Positions 16,301 through 23,170 of a stretch of DNA of 54,011 nt are shown one piece after another. This stretch comes from Bacillota bacterium. Lineage in GTDB: Bacteria > Bacillota > Clostridia > Christensenellales > Borkfalkiaceae. Location: NCBI GenBank assembly GCA_003343805.1, contig QAKM01000073.1, forward strand, positions 1-54,011, read 5' to 3'. The notes under the pieces are model-generated. The model did no database searches, was not told the DNA's origin, and worked only from the letters and a program-made list of their open reading frames with translations. Made by a program: the position numbers and the translations under genes. Within the stretch, counting starts at the first letter, position 1, and each line of letters starts with the position of its first letter.

Positions 16301-17205
16301 TTTTCACCTCTTACAATGGTGAGTATTTGTTCAAAGCAGTCGGGAAGCGGAGCCGTGAACGTCATGCGCTCCCCGCTCACGGGGTGCGTCAGCGTCAGAC
16401 GGAAGGCGTGCAGAAGCTGACCGTTGAGGGCAAAGCGCTGTCTCTGAAAGCCATAGATGGGATCACCCACCACGGGATGTCCCATATATTTGGCGTGCAC
16501 GCGGATCTGGTGCGTGCGCCCCGTATGCAGTGTAAAATGCACGAGTGTATTGTGGGCGAAGCGCTCTGCGACCTCCCAGTCCGTCTCGGCACGGCGTCCC
16601 CTGCCCGCGGGGAGGACAGCCATTTTGAGGCGGTCCTTCGGATCACGGCCGATGTCGGTCACGATCTTGCCGCTGTCCTCCTTTAAAACGCCCTCCAAAA
16701 GGGCAAGGTATTCGCGGTGACAGGTCTTTTCCCGGATCTGCTCGCTCAGAGAAAGATGCGCCCGATCGTTTTTGGCAACGACGAGCAGTCCCGAGGTATC
16801 CTTATCGATGCGGTGCACGATGCCGGGACGAAGCTCCCCGTTGATGCCACTCAGATGGTCGAGGCGAAACAGAAGCGCATTGACGAGCGTTCCCTCGTAA
16901 TTGCCGCTTCCGGCGTGTACCGTCATGCCCTGTGGCTTGTTGATGACGGCGATGTCCTCGTCCTCATAAACGATATCGAGCGGGATGTCCTCGGGGCGGG
17001 CAGCGATGGGCCTGGGATCGGGGATCTCAACTTGGATCTCCTCCCCGTCCTTCAGAACGGCGCCCGCCTTCACAGACCTGCCCGAAACGAGCACATGACC
17101 CTCATCGATGAGCTTTTTGACGGCACTCCGCGTGAGGCCCGTCTTTTCGCTCAGAAACACGTCGACGCGGAGGCCACCCTCCGCGACATACTGCTGCCTA
17201 TTCAT
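16297..17205 (-). CDS. RluD/RluA family ribosomal large subunit pseudouridine synthase
   Basis: 302 aa from the ATG at 17205, which overlaps the lspA stop; a longer frame begins at 17247 inside lspA. The N-terminal S4 RNA-binding domain (RVDVFLSEKTGLTRSAVKKL) is followed by the catalytic motif HRIDKDTSGLLVVAKN near residues 132-147, in which the Asp is the nucleophile. It probably modifies 23S rRNA (RluD-type sites). There is no separate Shine-Dalgarno, so translation is probably coupled to lspA. Confidence 0.93.
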   Translation of the reverse strand: MNRQQYVAEGGLRVDVFLSEKTGLTRSAVKKLIDEGHVLVSGRSVKAGAVLKDGEEIQVEIPDPRPIAARPEDIPLDIVYEDEDIAVINKPQGMTVHAGSGNYEGTLVNALLFRLDHLSGINGELRPGIVHRIDKDTSGLLVVAKNDRAHLSLSEQIREKTCHREYLALLEGVLKEDSGKIVTDIGRDPKDRLKMAVLPAGRGRRAETDWEVAERFAHNTLVHFTLHTGRTHQIRVHAKYMGHPVVGDPIYGFQRQRFALNGQLLHAFRLTLTHPVSGERMTFTAPLPDCFEQILTIVRGEK

Positions 17206-17875
17206 CGTGTTTGGACACGTCTTGCGGCTCCCGATCGGAGCTTTCATCGGGAGACTTCTTCCCTTCGGAAGCCGATCCGTCCGAGGTTTTCTGTGCCGCC
17301 TGAGCGGCTTTGAGCGCCTCTTTTTCCTCCTCTTCTCGTTTCGCCTCGTCGCGCCACTCCTTTTTCAGGGGATAGAGCGCATCCTTGCCGATGAAGATGA
17401 TGATGAAAAGAAGGACGACGCCGCCGAACGTGATAAAGAAATCGGCAAAGTTGCATACCCCGAAACCGAGGGGCGAGACGTCCACCATATCGCGGACATA
17501 ACCCAAAAAGAGGCGGTCGATGAGATTGCCGATCGCTCCCGCCTCGATGACGGCAAGCGTGATGCGGGCGGGCGTATTGCGGCGGAAGATCGTGAAAAAG
17601 AGGACGGCAAGTCCTACGATGAGGATGGCCGTAAAGATCGTGACAAGGGTCATGGCGAGCTCGTTGTCGTCAAACCAACTGAAGGCCATGCCCGTGTTCT
17701 TTGTAAAGTAAAAGCGGACGATGCCGAGGAAGAACGCACTCTGACGGATGTTCGTCTCCTCCGCCCATGCCTTGGTCGCAAGATCGACGGCAAGCAGCAC
17801 CGCGAAGATGCCGAGCGAGATGAGCGCGATGACGTTCTCTTTCTTTTTAAAAAATGCGATGAGTTTTTGCTTCAT
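17198..17875 (-). CDS. lspA: Lipoprotein signal peptidase LspA, with long charged tail
   Basis: 225 aa; typical LspA have about 150-170. Four membrane helices and the two catalytic Asp motifs are present: GNLIDRLFLGYVRDMVD near residues 120-136 and CNFADFFIT near 146. It cleaves the signal peptides of lipoproteins after Lgt has acted; lgt is the first gene of the same operon. The last 60 residues are a cytoplasmic extension rich in Lys, Glu, Ala, Ser and Asp (EAKREEEEKEALKAAQAA), absent from most LspA. The gene ends in TAG. Confidence 0.95.
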   Translation of the reverse strand: MKQKLIAFFKKKENVIALISLGIFAVLLAVDLATKAWAEETNIRQSAFFLGIVRFYFTKNTGMAFSWFDDNELAMTLVTIFTAILIVGLAVLFFTIFRRNTPARITLAVIEAGAIGNLIDRLFLGYVRDMVDVSPLGFGVCNFADFFITFGGVVLLFIIIFIGKDALYPLKKEWRDEAKREEEEKEALKAAQAAQKTSDGSASEGKKSPDESSDREPQDVSKHDE

Positions 17876-17902
17876 GGATAAATGATACGACCGGGTGTTT
17901 TT

Positions 17903-18388
17903 TCAGGACTCCTCTTCCATCAGACCGAGTTCCCGGCACAGCTTGGAAAGATCGAGGGGCTGTTTGGGATTGAGCACCTCCTCCATATCGAAGGCAGGCT
18001 CCTCATCCTCCTCTTCGCCGAGATACACGCGGAGCGAATGCGTGAACGCCTGAAAATCGCGCACATCCTCCTCGTCGGGGTATTGAGCGGAGAGGCGGTC
18101 GGAGAGCAGTCGGCACTTGTCGCACAGCAGTTTCAGCTCCTTCCGGTCATTTTCAGCCTGTTCGCTCCCCTCCTTTTTGATGCGTTCGCCTTCCGCAACG
18201 GCACGCATGAGCGCCTCCGAAACTTCCCCGCGCTGTCCTTCGAGCACGGAGAGACGGGCGCGGAGACGGCGGTTGTCCTCGCGGATCTCTTCGGTGAGTT
18301 CCCGCTGGCGCTTCAATACGCCGTCATACTCCTCTTTGAGGCGTTGGACGAGCGCGCGCACTTCCTTTGCGGAATACAATTTGAACAT
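17903..18388 (-). CDS. Coiled-coil protein, DivIVA-like
   Basis: 161 aa. From about residue 15 to 100 the sequence is a continuous heptad-rich helix (LVQRLKEEYDGVLKRQREL, then EEIREDNRRLRARLSVLE). The acidic C-terminus holds GEEEDEEPAFDMEEVL. The short N-terminal part with a hydrophobic face is reminiscent of DivIVA-type polar proteins, but it lacks a clear DivIVA signature, so the assignment is loose. It lies one base after pncB and 27 bases before lspA in the operon. A role in cell division or scaffold formation is only a guess. Confidence 0.7.
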   Translation of the reverse strand: MFKLYSAKEVRALVQRLKEEYDGVLKRQRELTEEIREDNRRLRARLSVLEGQRGEVSEALMRAVAEGERIKKEGSEQAENDRKELKLLCDKCRLLSDRLSAQYPDEEDVRDFQAFTHSLRVYLGEEEDEEPAFDMEEVLNPKQPLDLSKLCRELGLMEEES

Positions 18389-18389
18389 A

Positions 18390-19820
18390 TCAGACTCCCT
18401 TGCCGTAGCGGTGCATCATTTCCGTCTTTAAGGAATGAAGCCGGGGCGATAAGTCGACTTTGTAGATGTGCGGCATATCGAGACGGGTGTATTCCTCCCA
18501 GAAACGTGCGTACTCGGAATTGAAATAAGCGTTGATCTCCTTGAGCGGCTTGTGCCATAAAAGGCGCTCCCCCGACTTGATCCACATCGCGCGGATGTTG
18601 CGCACGGAGAAGTTGGTGACCGTCATGCGCTTCCATGTCTCCACCGGGTGGAAGAGTTCAAGAGGCTGCGTCGCATCCACCTCTTCCCCGGCGCGCACGA
18701 TGTAGTCGGCGACCGCCTTGCCCGAGGCGTTGTCGTAGATGCGGTAGACATCCTTCATGCCGGGGTTGGTGACCTTTTCCGATGTATCGGAGAGCTTGAT
18801 CTTGGGGATCTCCTCGCCGTTTTCAAAGACGGCGGCGAGCTTATACACGCCTCCGAGCGCGGGCATATCGGCGCTCGTGATGAGCTTCGTGCCGACGCCC
18901 CACGAATCGATGCGCGCCCCCTGCTCCTTGAGGGAACGGATGGAGTACTCATCGAGATCGCCCGAAGCGCAGATGATGGTCTTTTCAAAACCAGCCGCAT
19001 CGAGCATCTTGCGCGCCTCTTTGGAAAGGTAGGCCAAATCGCCCGAGTCGAGGCGGATGCCGACGGGTTCCTGCCCCGAAGCGCGCAGTTCCCTGAATAC
19101 CTGAATGGCATTGGGAACGCCGCTCTTTAAAGTATCGTAGGTATCGACAAGGAGCAGGCACCCCGTCGGGAAACTCTTGGCATAGGCGCGAAAGGCTTCG
19201 AGCTCGCTCGGGAAATTCATCACCCAACTGTGCGCCATCGTACCTGAGACGGGCACATCGAATGCCTTGCCCGCATAGACGTTGGAAGTTCCGACGCAGC
19301 CGCCGATGATGGCGGCGCGTGCGCCGTAGATGCCCGCATCCGGGCCCTGCGCGCGGCGCAGACCGAACTCCATCACGCCACCGCCGGCAGCCGCGCAAAT
19401 TTTAGCGGACTTGCTCGCGATGAGCGTCTGATGATTGACGAACGTCAGAAGCGCGGTCTCTGCGAGCTGCGCCTCGATCATGGGCGCCTTGATGGTGAGG
19501 ATGGGCTCGTACGGGAATACGATCTCCCCCTCGTGGACGGCGATCATATCGCCCGAGAAGCGAAGGCCGGAGAGATACTCAAGATAGTCCTCCGTGAAGA
19601 TGCCGAGAGAGCGAAGATAGGCGATGTCGTCCTCGTTGAAATGCAGGCTCATGAGCCAGTCGGCGGCCTGTTCCATGCCGGCCGCGACCGAATAGGTGAT
19701 GAGCTTGTTGGGGCGGAAGAAGATATCGAATGCCGCCATCTCCTCATGCCTGCCCTCATTGAAATACCCCTGCCCCATCGTGATCTGATAGAGGTCGGTC
19801 AAAAGCGTTAAATTTCTCAT
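18390..19820 (-). CDS. pncB: Nicotinate phosphoribosyltransferase PncB
   Basis: 476 aa from the ATG at 19820, with GGAGGGGA just upstream and one base after the lgt stop; a longer frame to 19931 lies inside lgt. It opens NLTLLTDLYQITMGQGYF, the family start. The motif VSGTMAHSWVMNFPSE near residues 198-213 holds the histidine that is phosphorylated by ATP in this family, and GIRLDSGDL is part of the PRPP site. It makes nicotinate mononucleotide for NAD salvage. Its place between lgt and the coiled-coil gene suggests co-expression with envelope genes rather than with NAD genes. Confidence 0.95.
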   Translation of the reverse strand: MRNLTLLTDLYQITMGQGYFNEGRHEEMAAFDIFFRPNKLITYSVAAGMEQAADWLMSLHFNEDDIAYLRSLGIFTEDYLEYLSGLRFSGDMIAVHEGEIVFPYEPILTIKAPMIEAQLAETALLTFVNHQTLIASKSAKICAAAGGGVMEFGLRRAQGPDAGIYGARAAIIGGCVGTSNVYAGKAFDVPVSGTMAHSWVMNFPSELEAFRAYAKSFPTGCLLLVDTYDTLKSGVPNAIQVFRELRASGQEPVGIRLDSGDLAYLSKEARKMLDAAGFEKTIICASGDLDEYSIRSLKEQGARIDSWGVGTKLITSADMPALGGVYKLAAVFENGEEIPKIKLSDTSEKVTNPGMKDVYRIYDNASGKAVADYIVRAGEEVDATQPLELFHPVETWKRMTVTNFSVRNIRAMWIKSGERLLWHKPLKEINAYFNSEYARFWEEYTRLDMPHIYKVDLSPRLHSLKTEMMHRYGKGV

Positions 19821-19821
19821 C

Positions 19822-20991
19822 TCATTCCCCTCCGGGCACATCAAAATCGCCCATATCTCCGCCGTCACAACCGTCACTGCTGTCGCCGCCGTCATCGCCG
19901 TTGCTGTCATCGGAGCCGCAGTCATTGTCATCCTGCTCCCGATCGTCTGTCAGCGGAAGCTCGTGGGCGGCAGGATCGAGGTACACCTCCTCTTCCTTTT
20001 TTTCCTTCTCTTTCGGGGGTGCGGGCGGATAGTTTGCGCCCAAAAGATTTACCTTGTCGAAGTACGGAACGTCGTCCTTATACGCCTTGATGTAGGCCGT
20101 GATGCCGCAGGGATCACCCGTCTTGCTGCCGATGACCGCTCCCTCTTTCCGATAATTGAGAAAGAGCAGCACGCCCGCACCGATGAGCCCCAGCACCATG
20201 AGGATGAGCGAGGTCACGAACGACCAGCGGATGCCGCCTCCCGAGAGGATATAGTCGGGATCGCGCAGCGGCTCCATGATGGAGCGCACAAGACCGTACC
20301 AGAAGAAGTAGGCGCAGACAAACAGGCCGTTGGGCTTTTTATCCCACTTCCACGCCGCATAAAAGAGCAGCGCCCAGCCGATGAGGTTGATGCAGCTCTC
20401 ATAGAAGAAGAAGGCATAGTGCCAATCGGCATTCGGATCGGAAAAGGAACCGATTCCGAACACATCGGGAAGGCTGCTGATGGGAACGGCGAAGGGAAAC
20501 CAATGGAAAGCGGGATTCTCAACCTCCGCGCCGTACACTTCGGCATTGAAGAAGTTGCCCCACCGCCCCAGCGCCTGTGCCACGAGGATGTTCAAAACGA
20601 CGCAGTCCGCAACGCGAAGAAATTCGATCTTCTTGATGAGACAGACGACAAGCCCCGCAAGGACGCCGCCCATGACGCCGCCGAGGATGCTCAATCCCCC
20701 TTTGCGGATGCTGTCCCAATCGAACCACTGTGAGATGGCCATGCCGTCCGTGATGCAGTAGTAAAGCCGCGCGCAGATGAGCGCCGAAGGGATGCAGACG
20801 ATGAAGAGCGTTAAAATAAGCTCCGGATTGATGTTCCTCCTCCGCATGAGGAGAGAGGAAAGATAGGCCGCAAGCAGCATCCCCGTTACGATGCAGATGG
20901 CGTAAAAGTAAATTTCAAATCCGAACAGGATGATGCCGCGCTCGTTGATGCCGAAGAGCGGCCCGTCCTTCGCAAGAAGCAATGTTTGCAA
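19822..20991 (-). CDS. lgt: Prolipoprotein diacylglyceryl transferase Lgt, with long acidic tail
   Basis: 389 aa, about 100 more than usual. The start is a TTG at 20991 with GGGAGG upstream; no ATG fits. The Lgt signature QALGRWGNFFNAEVYG lies near residues 140-155 (Arg and Asn of GRWGNF are needed for activity), and FFWYGLVRSIMEPLR near 255. It attaches diacylglycerol to the lipobox Cys of prelipoproteins, such as the two in the sugar operon at 27.5-30.8 kb. The tail from about residue 330 is cytoplasmic, first Pro/Lys/Glu-rich and then almost only Asp, Gly and Ser (CGSDDSNGDDGGDSSDG). First gene of the eight-gene operon. Confidence 0.94.
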   Translation of the reverse strand: MQTLLLAKDGPLFGINERGIILFGFEIYFYAICIVTGMLLAAYLSSLLMRRRNINPELILTLFIVCIPSALICARLYYCITDGMAISQWFDWDSIRKGGLSILGGVMGGVLAGLVVCLIKKIEFLRVADCVVLNILVAQALGRWGNFFNAEVYGAEVENPAFHWFPFAVPISSLPDVFGIGSFSDPNADWHYAFFFYESCINLIGWALLFYAAWKWDKKPNGLFVCAYFFWYGLVRSIMEPLRDPDYILSGGGIRWSFVTSLILMVLGLIGAGVLLFLNYRKEGAVIGSKTGDPCGITAYIKAYKDDVPYFDKVNLLGANYPPAPPKEKEKKEEEVYLDPAAHELPLTDDREQDDNDCGSDDSNGDDGGDSSDGCDGGDMGDFDVPGGE

Positions 20992-21013
20992 GAAAGCCTC
21001 CCGAAAGAAGAGA

Positions 21014-21078
21014 AGTCAAGTTTTTGACTATTATAGCATTTCATACGCAAGAAAGTCAACCGCATCGGGTTGACTTTC
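21014..21078 (-). promoter_or_regulatory. Promoter of lgt operon with nested inverted repeats
   Basis: TTGACT (21059-21054), 18 bases, TATAAT (21035-21030) on the minus strand. Two perfect inverted repeats frame it: AGTCAA/TTGACT at 21014-21029 just downstream, and an 11-bp stem at 21051-21061 with 21068-21078 that contains the -35 box. The second could also act as the end of the folT transcript (13 bases after its stop), though its T run is poor. Both repeats share the core GTCAA, so a regulator site is possible. Confidence 0.6.
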
Positions 21079-21091
21079 ACACAATTTTCCC

Positions 21092-21787
21092 TTATACGAG
21101 CCCCAGCCGCAGCGGACGCACGCTGTTGAGCAGCGGGATGGCGAGAAAGGCAAGAACATAGTTTAAAAGGCTGTTGAAGATCTGCCCCAGCACAAAGAGC
21201 CGCACAAAGACGTAGTTGCCGAACGTCCATACCCCGCCGAAGCGCTCGTTGATGGCGTCGATGAGGTTCTGCGACAGGAAGATCTTGTTGCCGATGTAGT
21301 ACATCCCCAGCGAATTGACAAGCACCGTGCAGAGCGTGAACGTGAGAAGGGTCGTGATCGCAAGTTTTATAAGAAGACTCCCCTTGCAATGCAGCGGGAT
21401 GCGCATCACGAGCCCCGCAATGACCGCCATGAGCATCAATGAGAGTGACACCCACCAATAATAGGCCAATCCCGCGCTGTTGAGAAGATACCCGAAGAGA
21501 TCGCCCACCATGACGGCGGCGGCACCGGGCAGAGCCCCCAGAAGGACGCCCGAGAGAAGCGCCGTAAACAGACTGAAACTGAACTGCGTATCGGCAAACT
21601 TGATCTCGAACGTGTTGACGACGATGCACAGAGCCGCCATGATGCCGATGTAGGCGACTTTATGCGCCGCGGAGCGCGTGAGGAGCACCTGGGAAAAGCA
21701 CAGCCTCTGCCAGAGCGGAAAGTGCTTTTCGGGGCGTTCGGGGCCTGCTGCCGCATTTCTTGCGGCGGAACTAATTGCTTCAGACAT
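21092..21787 (-). CDS. folT: Folate-family ECF transporter S component FolT
   Basis: 231 aa from the ATG at 21787. A longer frame to 21886 runs through the riboswitch and is not used. Five to six hydrophobic helices follow a short hydrophilic N-terminus; helix 1 (KVAYIGIMAALCIVVNTFEI) has the small-residue face that docks to EcfT. VGDLFGYLL and the aromatic YYWW in the next helix are typical of the folate/QueT-like S components. It binds the vitamin and works with EcfA1-EcfA2-EcfT encoded at 10.9-13.5 kb. The THF riboswitch in front makes folate the likely substrate. Confidence 0.9.
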   Translation of the reverse strand: MSEAISSAARNAAAGPERPEKHFPLWQRLCFSQVLLTRSAAHKVAYIGIMAALCIVVNTFEIKFADTQFSFSLFTALLSGVLLGALPGAAAVMVGDLFGYLLNSAGLAYYWWVSLSLMLMAVIAGLVMRIPLHCKGSLLIKLAITTLLTFTLCTVLVNSLGMYYIGNKIFLSQNLIDAINERFGGVWTFGNYVFVRLFVLGQIFNSLLNYVLAFLAIPLLNSVRPLRLGLV

Positions 21788-21812
21788 AAAAAAAACCTCC
21801 CTTTGAGGAGGT
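21788..21812 (-). terminator. Riboswitch expression platform: terminator hairpin that holds the folT Shine-Dalgarno
   Basis: On the minus strand ACCTCC (21812-21807) pairs with GGAGGT (21800-21795), then seven more T run straight into the ATG of folT. The 3' arm is also the ribosome-binding site, so the hairpin can both end transcription and hide the start. GCGGAC next to its 5' arm can pair with GTCCGC about 60 bases upstream, a possible anti-terminator. Confidence 0.8.
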
Positions 21813-21864
21813 CCGCAAAACGGGCGCTTGGGCCGCAGCGGGCACAGCGCAGATCGAGCGGACG

Positions 21865-21965
21865 CGCCGCGGCACCGCAGAGGCAATGCTGAGATTTTTG
21901 CCCCTTTCGTCTGCGAACAACGTCCCGTTTCGCAGCACTTGACGCACCTTGGCTACTCTTCCCGA
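21865..21965 (-). ncRNA. Tetrahydrofolate (THF) riboswitch
   Basis: The minus strand from 21965 shows the conserved blocks of the class in order: GAGTAG at the 5' end, GCGTCAAGTG, a perfect 7-bp P3 stem (CTGCGAA with TTCGCAG) capped by a loop with GGGACG, then ACGAA, and CATTGC near the 3' end. THF riboswitches control folate uptake and synthesis genes, and the next gene is a folate S component. It begins at the predicted transcription start. A weak fit of the P1/P2 stems is the only doubt. Confidence 0.8.
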
Positions 21966-21967
21966 CT

Positions 21968-21996
21968 ATTATATCACCATCCCGGGCGTACCGCAA
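21968..21996 (-). promoter_or_regulatory. Promoter of the THF riboswitch-folT unit
   Basis: Minus strand TTGCGG (21996-21991), 17 bases, TATAAT (21973-21968). Transcription would begin within a few bases of the riboswitch 5' end. Confidence 0.65.
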
Positions 21997-22039
21997 GCAT
22001 TTTGGGCATATTTTTCCGGGCGAGACCAAAACTATCGGT

Positions 22040-22726
22040 ATGGCACTCATCATGGTCCGCACGGCCATCGTCTTTTTCGTGCTCCTTGTCATCATGCGGC
22101 TGATGGGAAAGAGGCAGATCGGAGAGATGCAGCCCTTTGAGCTCGTCATCACCCTCCTCATTTCCGAGCTCGCCTGCATCCCGATGGCAGATGCGTCCGT
22201 TCCCCTTCTTTACGGCGTTATCTCTGTCGTCACCATCTTTGTCCTGCATGAGATCGTCACGCTCATCGACCTCAAGGGCAAGCCCTTCAAAGCACTCCTT
22301 TCGGGCAAACCCAGCGTCGTCGTCAACAAGAACGGGATCGATGCCTACGAGTTAAAACGCAACCGCCTCGATGTGAGCGACCTCATCGAATCCCTCCGCA
22401 CGGCGGGCTACTTTTCCCTTGACAGCATCGACTATGCCCTGTACGAATCCAACGGCACGTTCTCGGCTCTGCCCAAGGAGAATTACGAGGAAAAACAAAC
22501 GTCGCTTCCCCTCGTCATCCTCTCCTCGGGGAAATTTGACAAAAAGAACCTGGAATTTTCCGGGCTCAGTGAAGCGTACTTCCGTGAGCTCCTGCGCGAG
22601 AGAGGCGTCAAGGAAAAGGAGGTGCTCGTCCTCACCGCGGACGGCACGGGAAAGCTGTATCTTCAGGAGAACGGCAGACGCTATCAGACGATGCAGGTCT
22701 CCTATCCGGGAGGCAAAACGTGGTAA
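22040..22726 (+). CDS. DUF421 (YetF-like) membrane protein
   Basis: 228 aa. Three N-terminal membrane helices with the family motif MRLMGKRQIGEMQPFELVI near residues 19-37. A cytoplasmic alpha/beta domain follows (GKPSVVVNKNGIDAYELKRN and LRTAGYFSLDSIDYALYE). Members are common in spore formers and are not well understood; some relatives affect spores. No strong Shine-Dalgarno stands before the ATG at 22040; a second ATG is at 22052. It overlaps the DUF4363 gene by a few bases, the usual partner. Confidence 0.9.
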   Translation: MALIMVRTAIVFFVLLVIMRLMGKRQIGEMQPFELVITLLISELACIPMADASVPLLYGVISVVTIFVLHEIVTLIDLKGKPFKALLSGKPSVVVNKNGIDAYELKRNRLDVSDLIESLRTAGYFSLDSIDYALYESNGTFSALPKENYEEKQTSLPLVILSSGKFDKKNLEFSGLSEAYFRELLRERGVKEKEVLVLTADGTGKLYLQENGRRYQTMQVSYPGGKTW

Positions 22727-23097
22727 AATCACTCGTAAGCATTCTGGTCGCAGGCCTGCTGCTGTTAAGCGCAGCCGTCTTTGAAGGAATCTATGTGAAG
22801 CAACAGTTTTCTGCATTCGGGGAGGAAGTTTCGGCACTCATACAGAAAGCGGAAGGAGAACAGGCCGCAGCGGGCGATGCCGAGGCCGTCTATGCCTCGT
22901 GGGAAAAGCGGCGGGACGAGCTGCATATCTGGATCCCTCACAACGACATCTCGCGCATCGACGACTACCTTTCGGAGAGCATCCGCTGTTTTGAAGAAGA
23001 ACAGCCGACGCTGGCGCTTACAAAGCTCGAGATCGTCCTGCGCCTGTGCGAAACGCTCCCCTCTACCTATCTCGTGTCCCTTCCAAATCTCTTCTAA
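22720..23097 (+). CDS. DUF4363 family protein, membrane-anchored
   Basis: 125 aa. The GTG start at 22720 has GGGAGG nine bases upstream. One N-terminal membrane helix (SLVSILVAGLLLLSAAVF) is followed by an outside helical domain with the family pattern WEKRRDELHIWIPHNDISRI. This family is regularly found next to DUF421 proteins, as here. Function unknown; the helical part may shield or regulate the DUF421 partner. Confidence 0.85.
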   Translation: MVKSLVSILVAGLLLLSAAVFEGIYVKQQFSAFGEEVSALIQKAEGEQAAAGDAEAVYASWEKRRDELHIWIPHNDISRIDDYLSESIRCFEEEQPTLALTKLEIVLRLCETLPSTYLVSLPNLF

Positions 23098-23135
23098 AAA
23101 AACCTTGCCGCGCTCCACAAGGGAGCACGGCAAGG
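23095..23135 (-). terminator. Intrinsic terminator of operon A
   Basis: Stem 23103-23110 with 23128-23135 (8 bp), extended inward by CGCTCC/GGAGC, followed on the minus strand by seven T. It closes the sugar operon that ends with the GH3 gene. The T run overlaps the DUF4363 stop. Confidence 0.85.
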
Positions 23136-23170
23136 CGATCAAAGTAAGGATCTCCTCTTCGGAGTCAGGA

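Noticed and set aside
19830..19940. Simple-sequence repeat as a regulatory element
   Set aside because: The pattern is the coding sequence of the Asp/Gly/Ser-rich tail of Lgt.
21788..21886. N-terminal extension of FolT
   Set aside because: It would translate the riboswitch expression platform and has no ribosome site; the ATG at 21787 has GGAGG.
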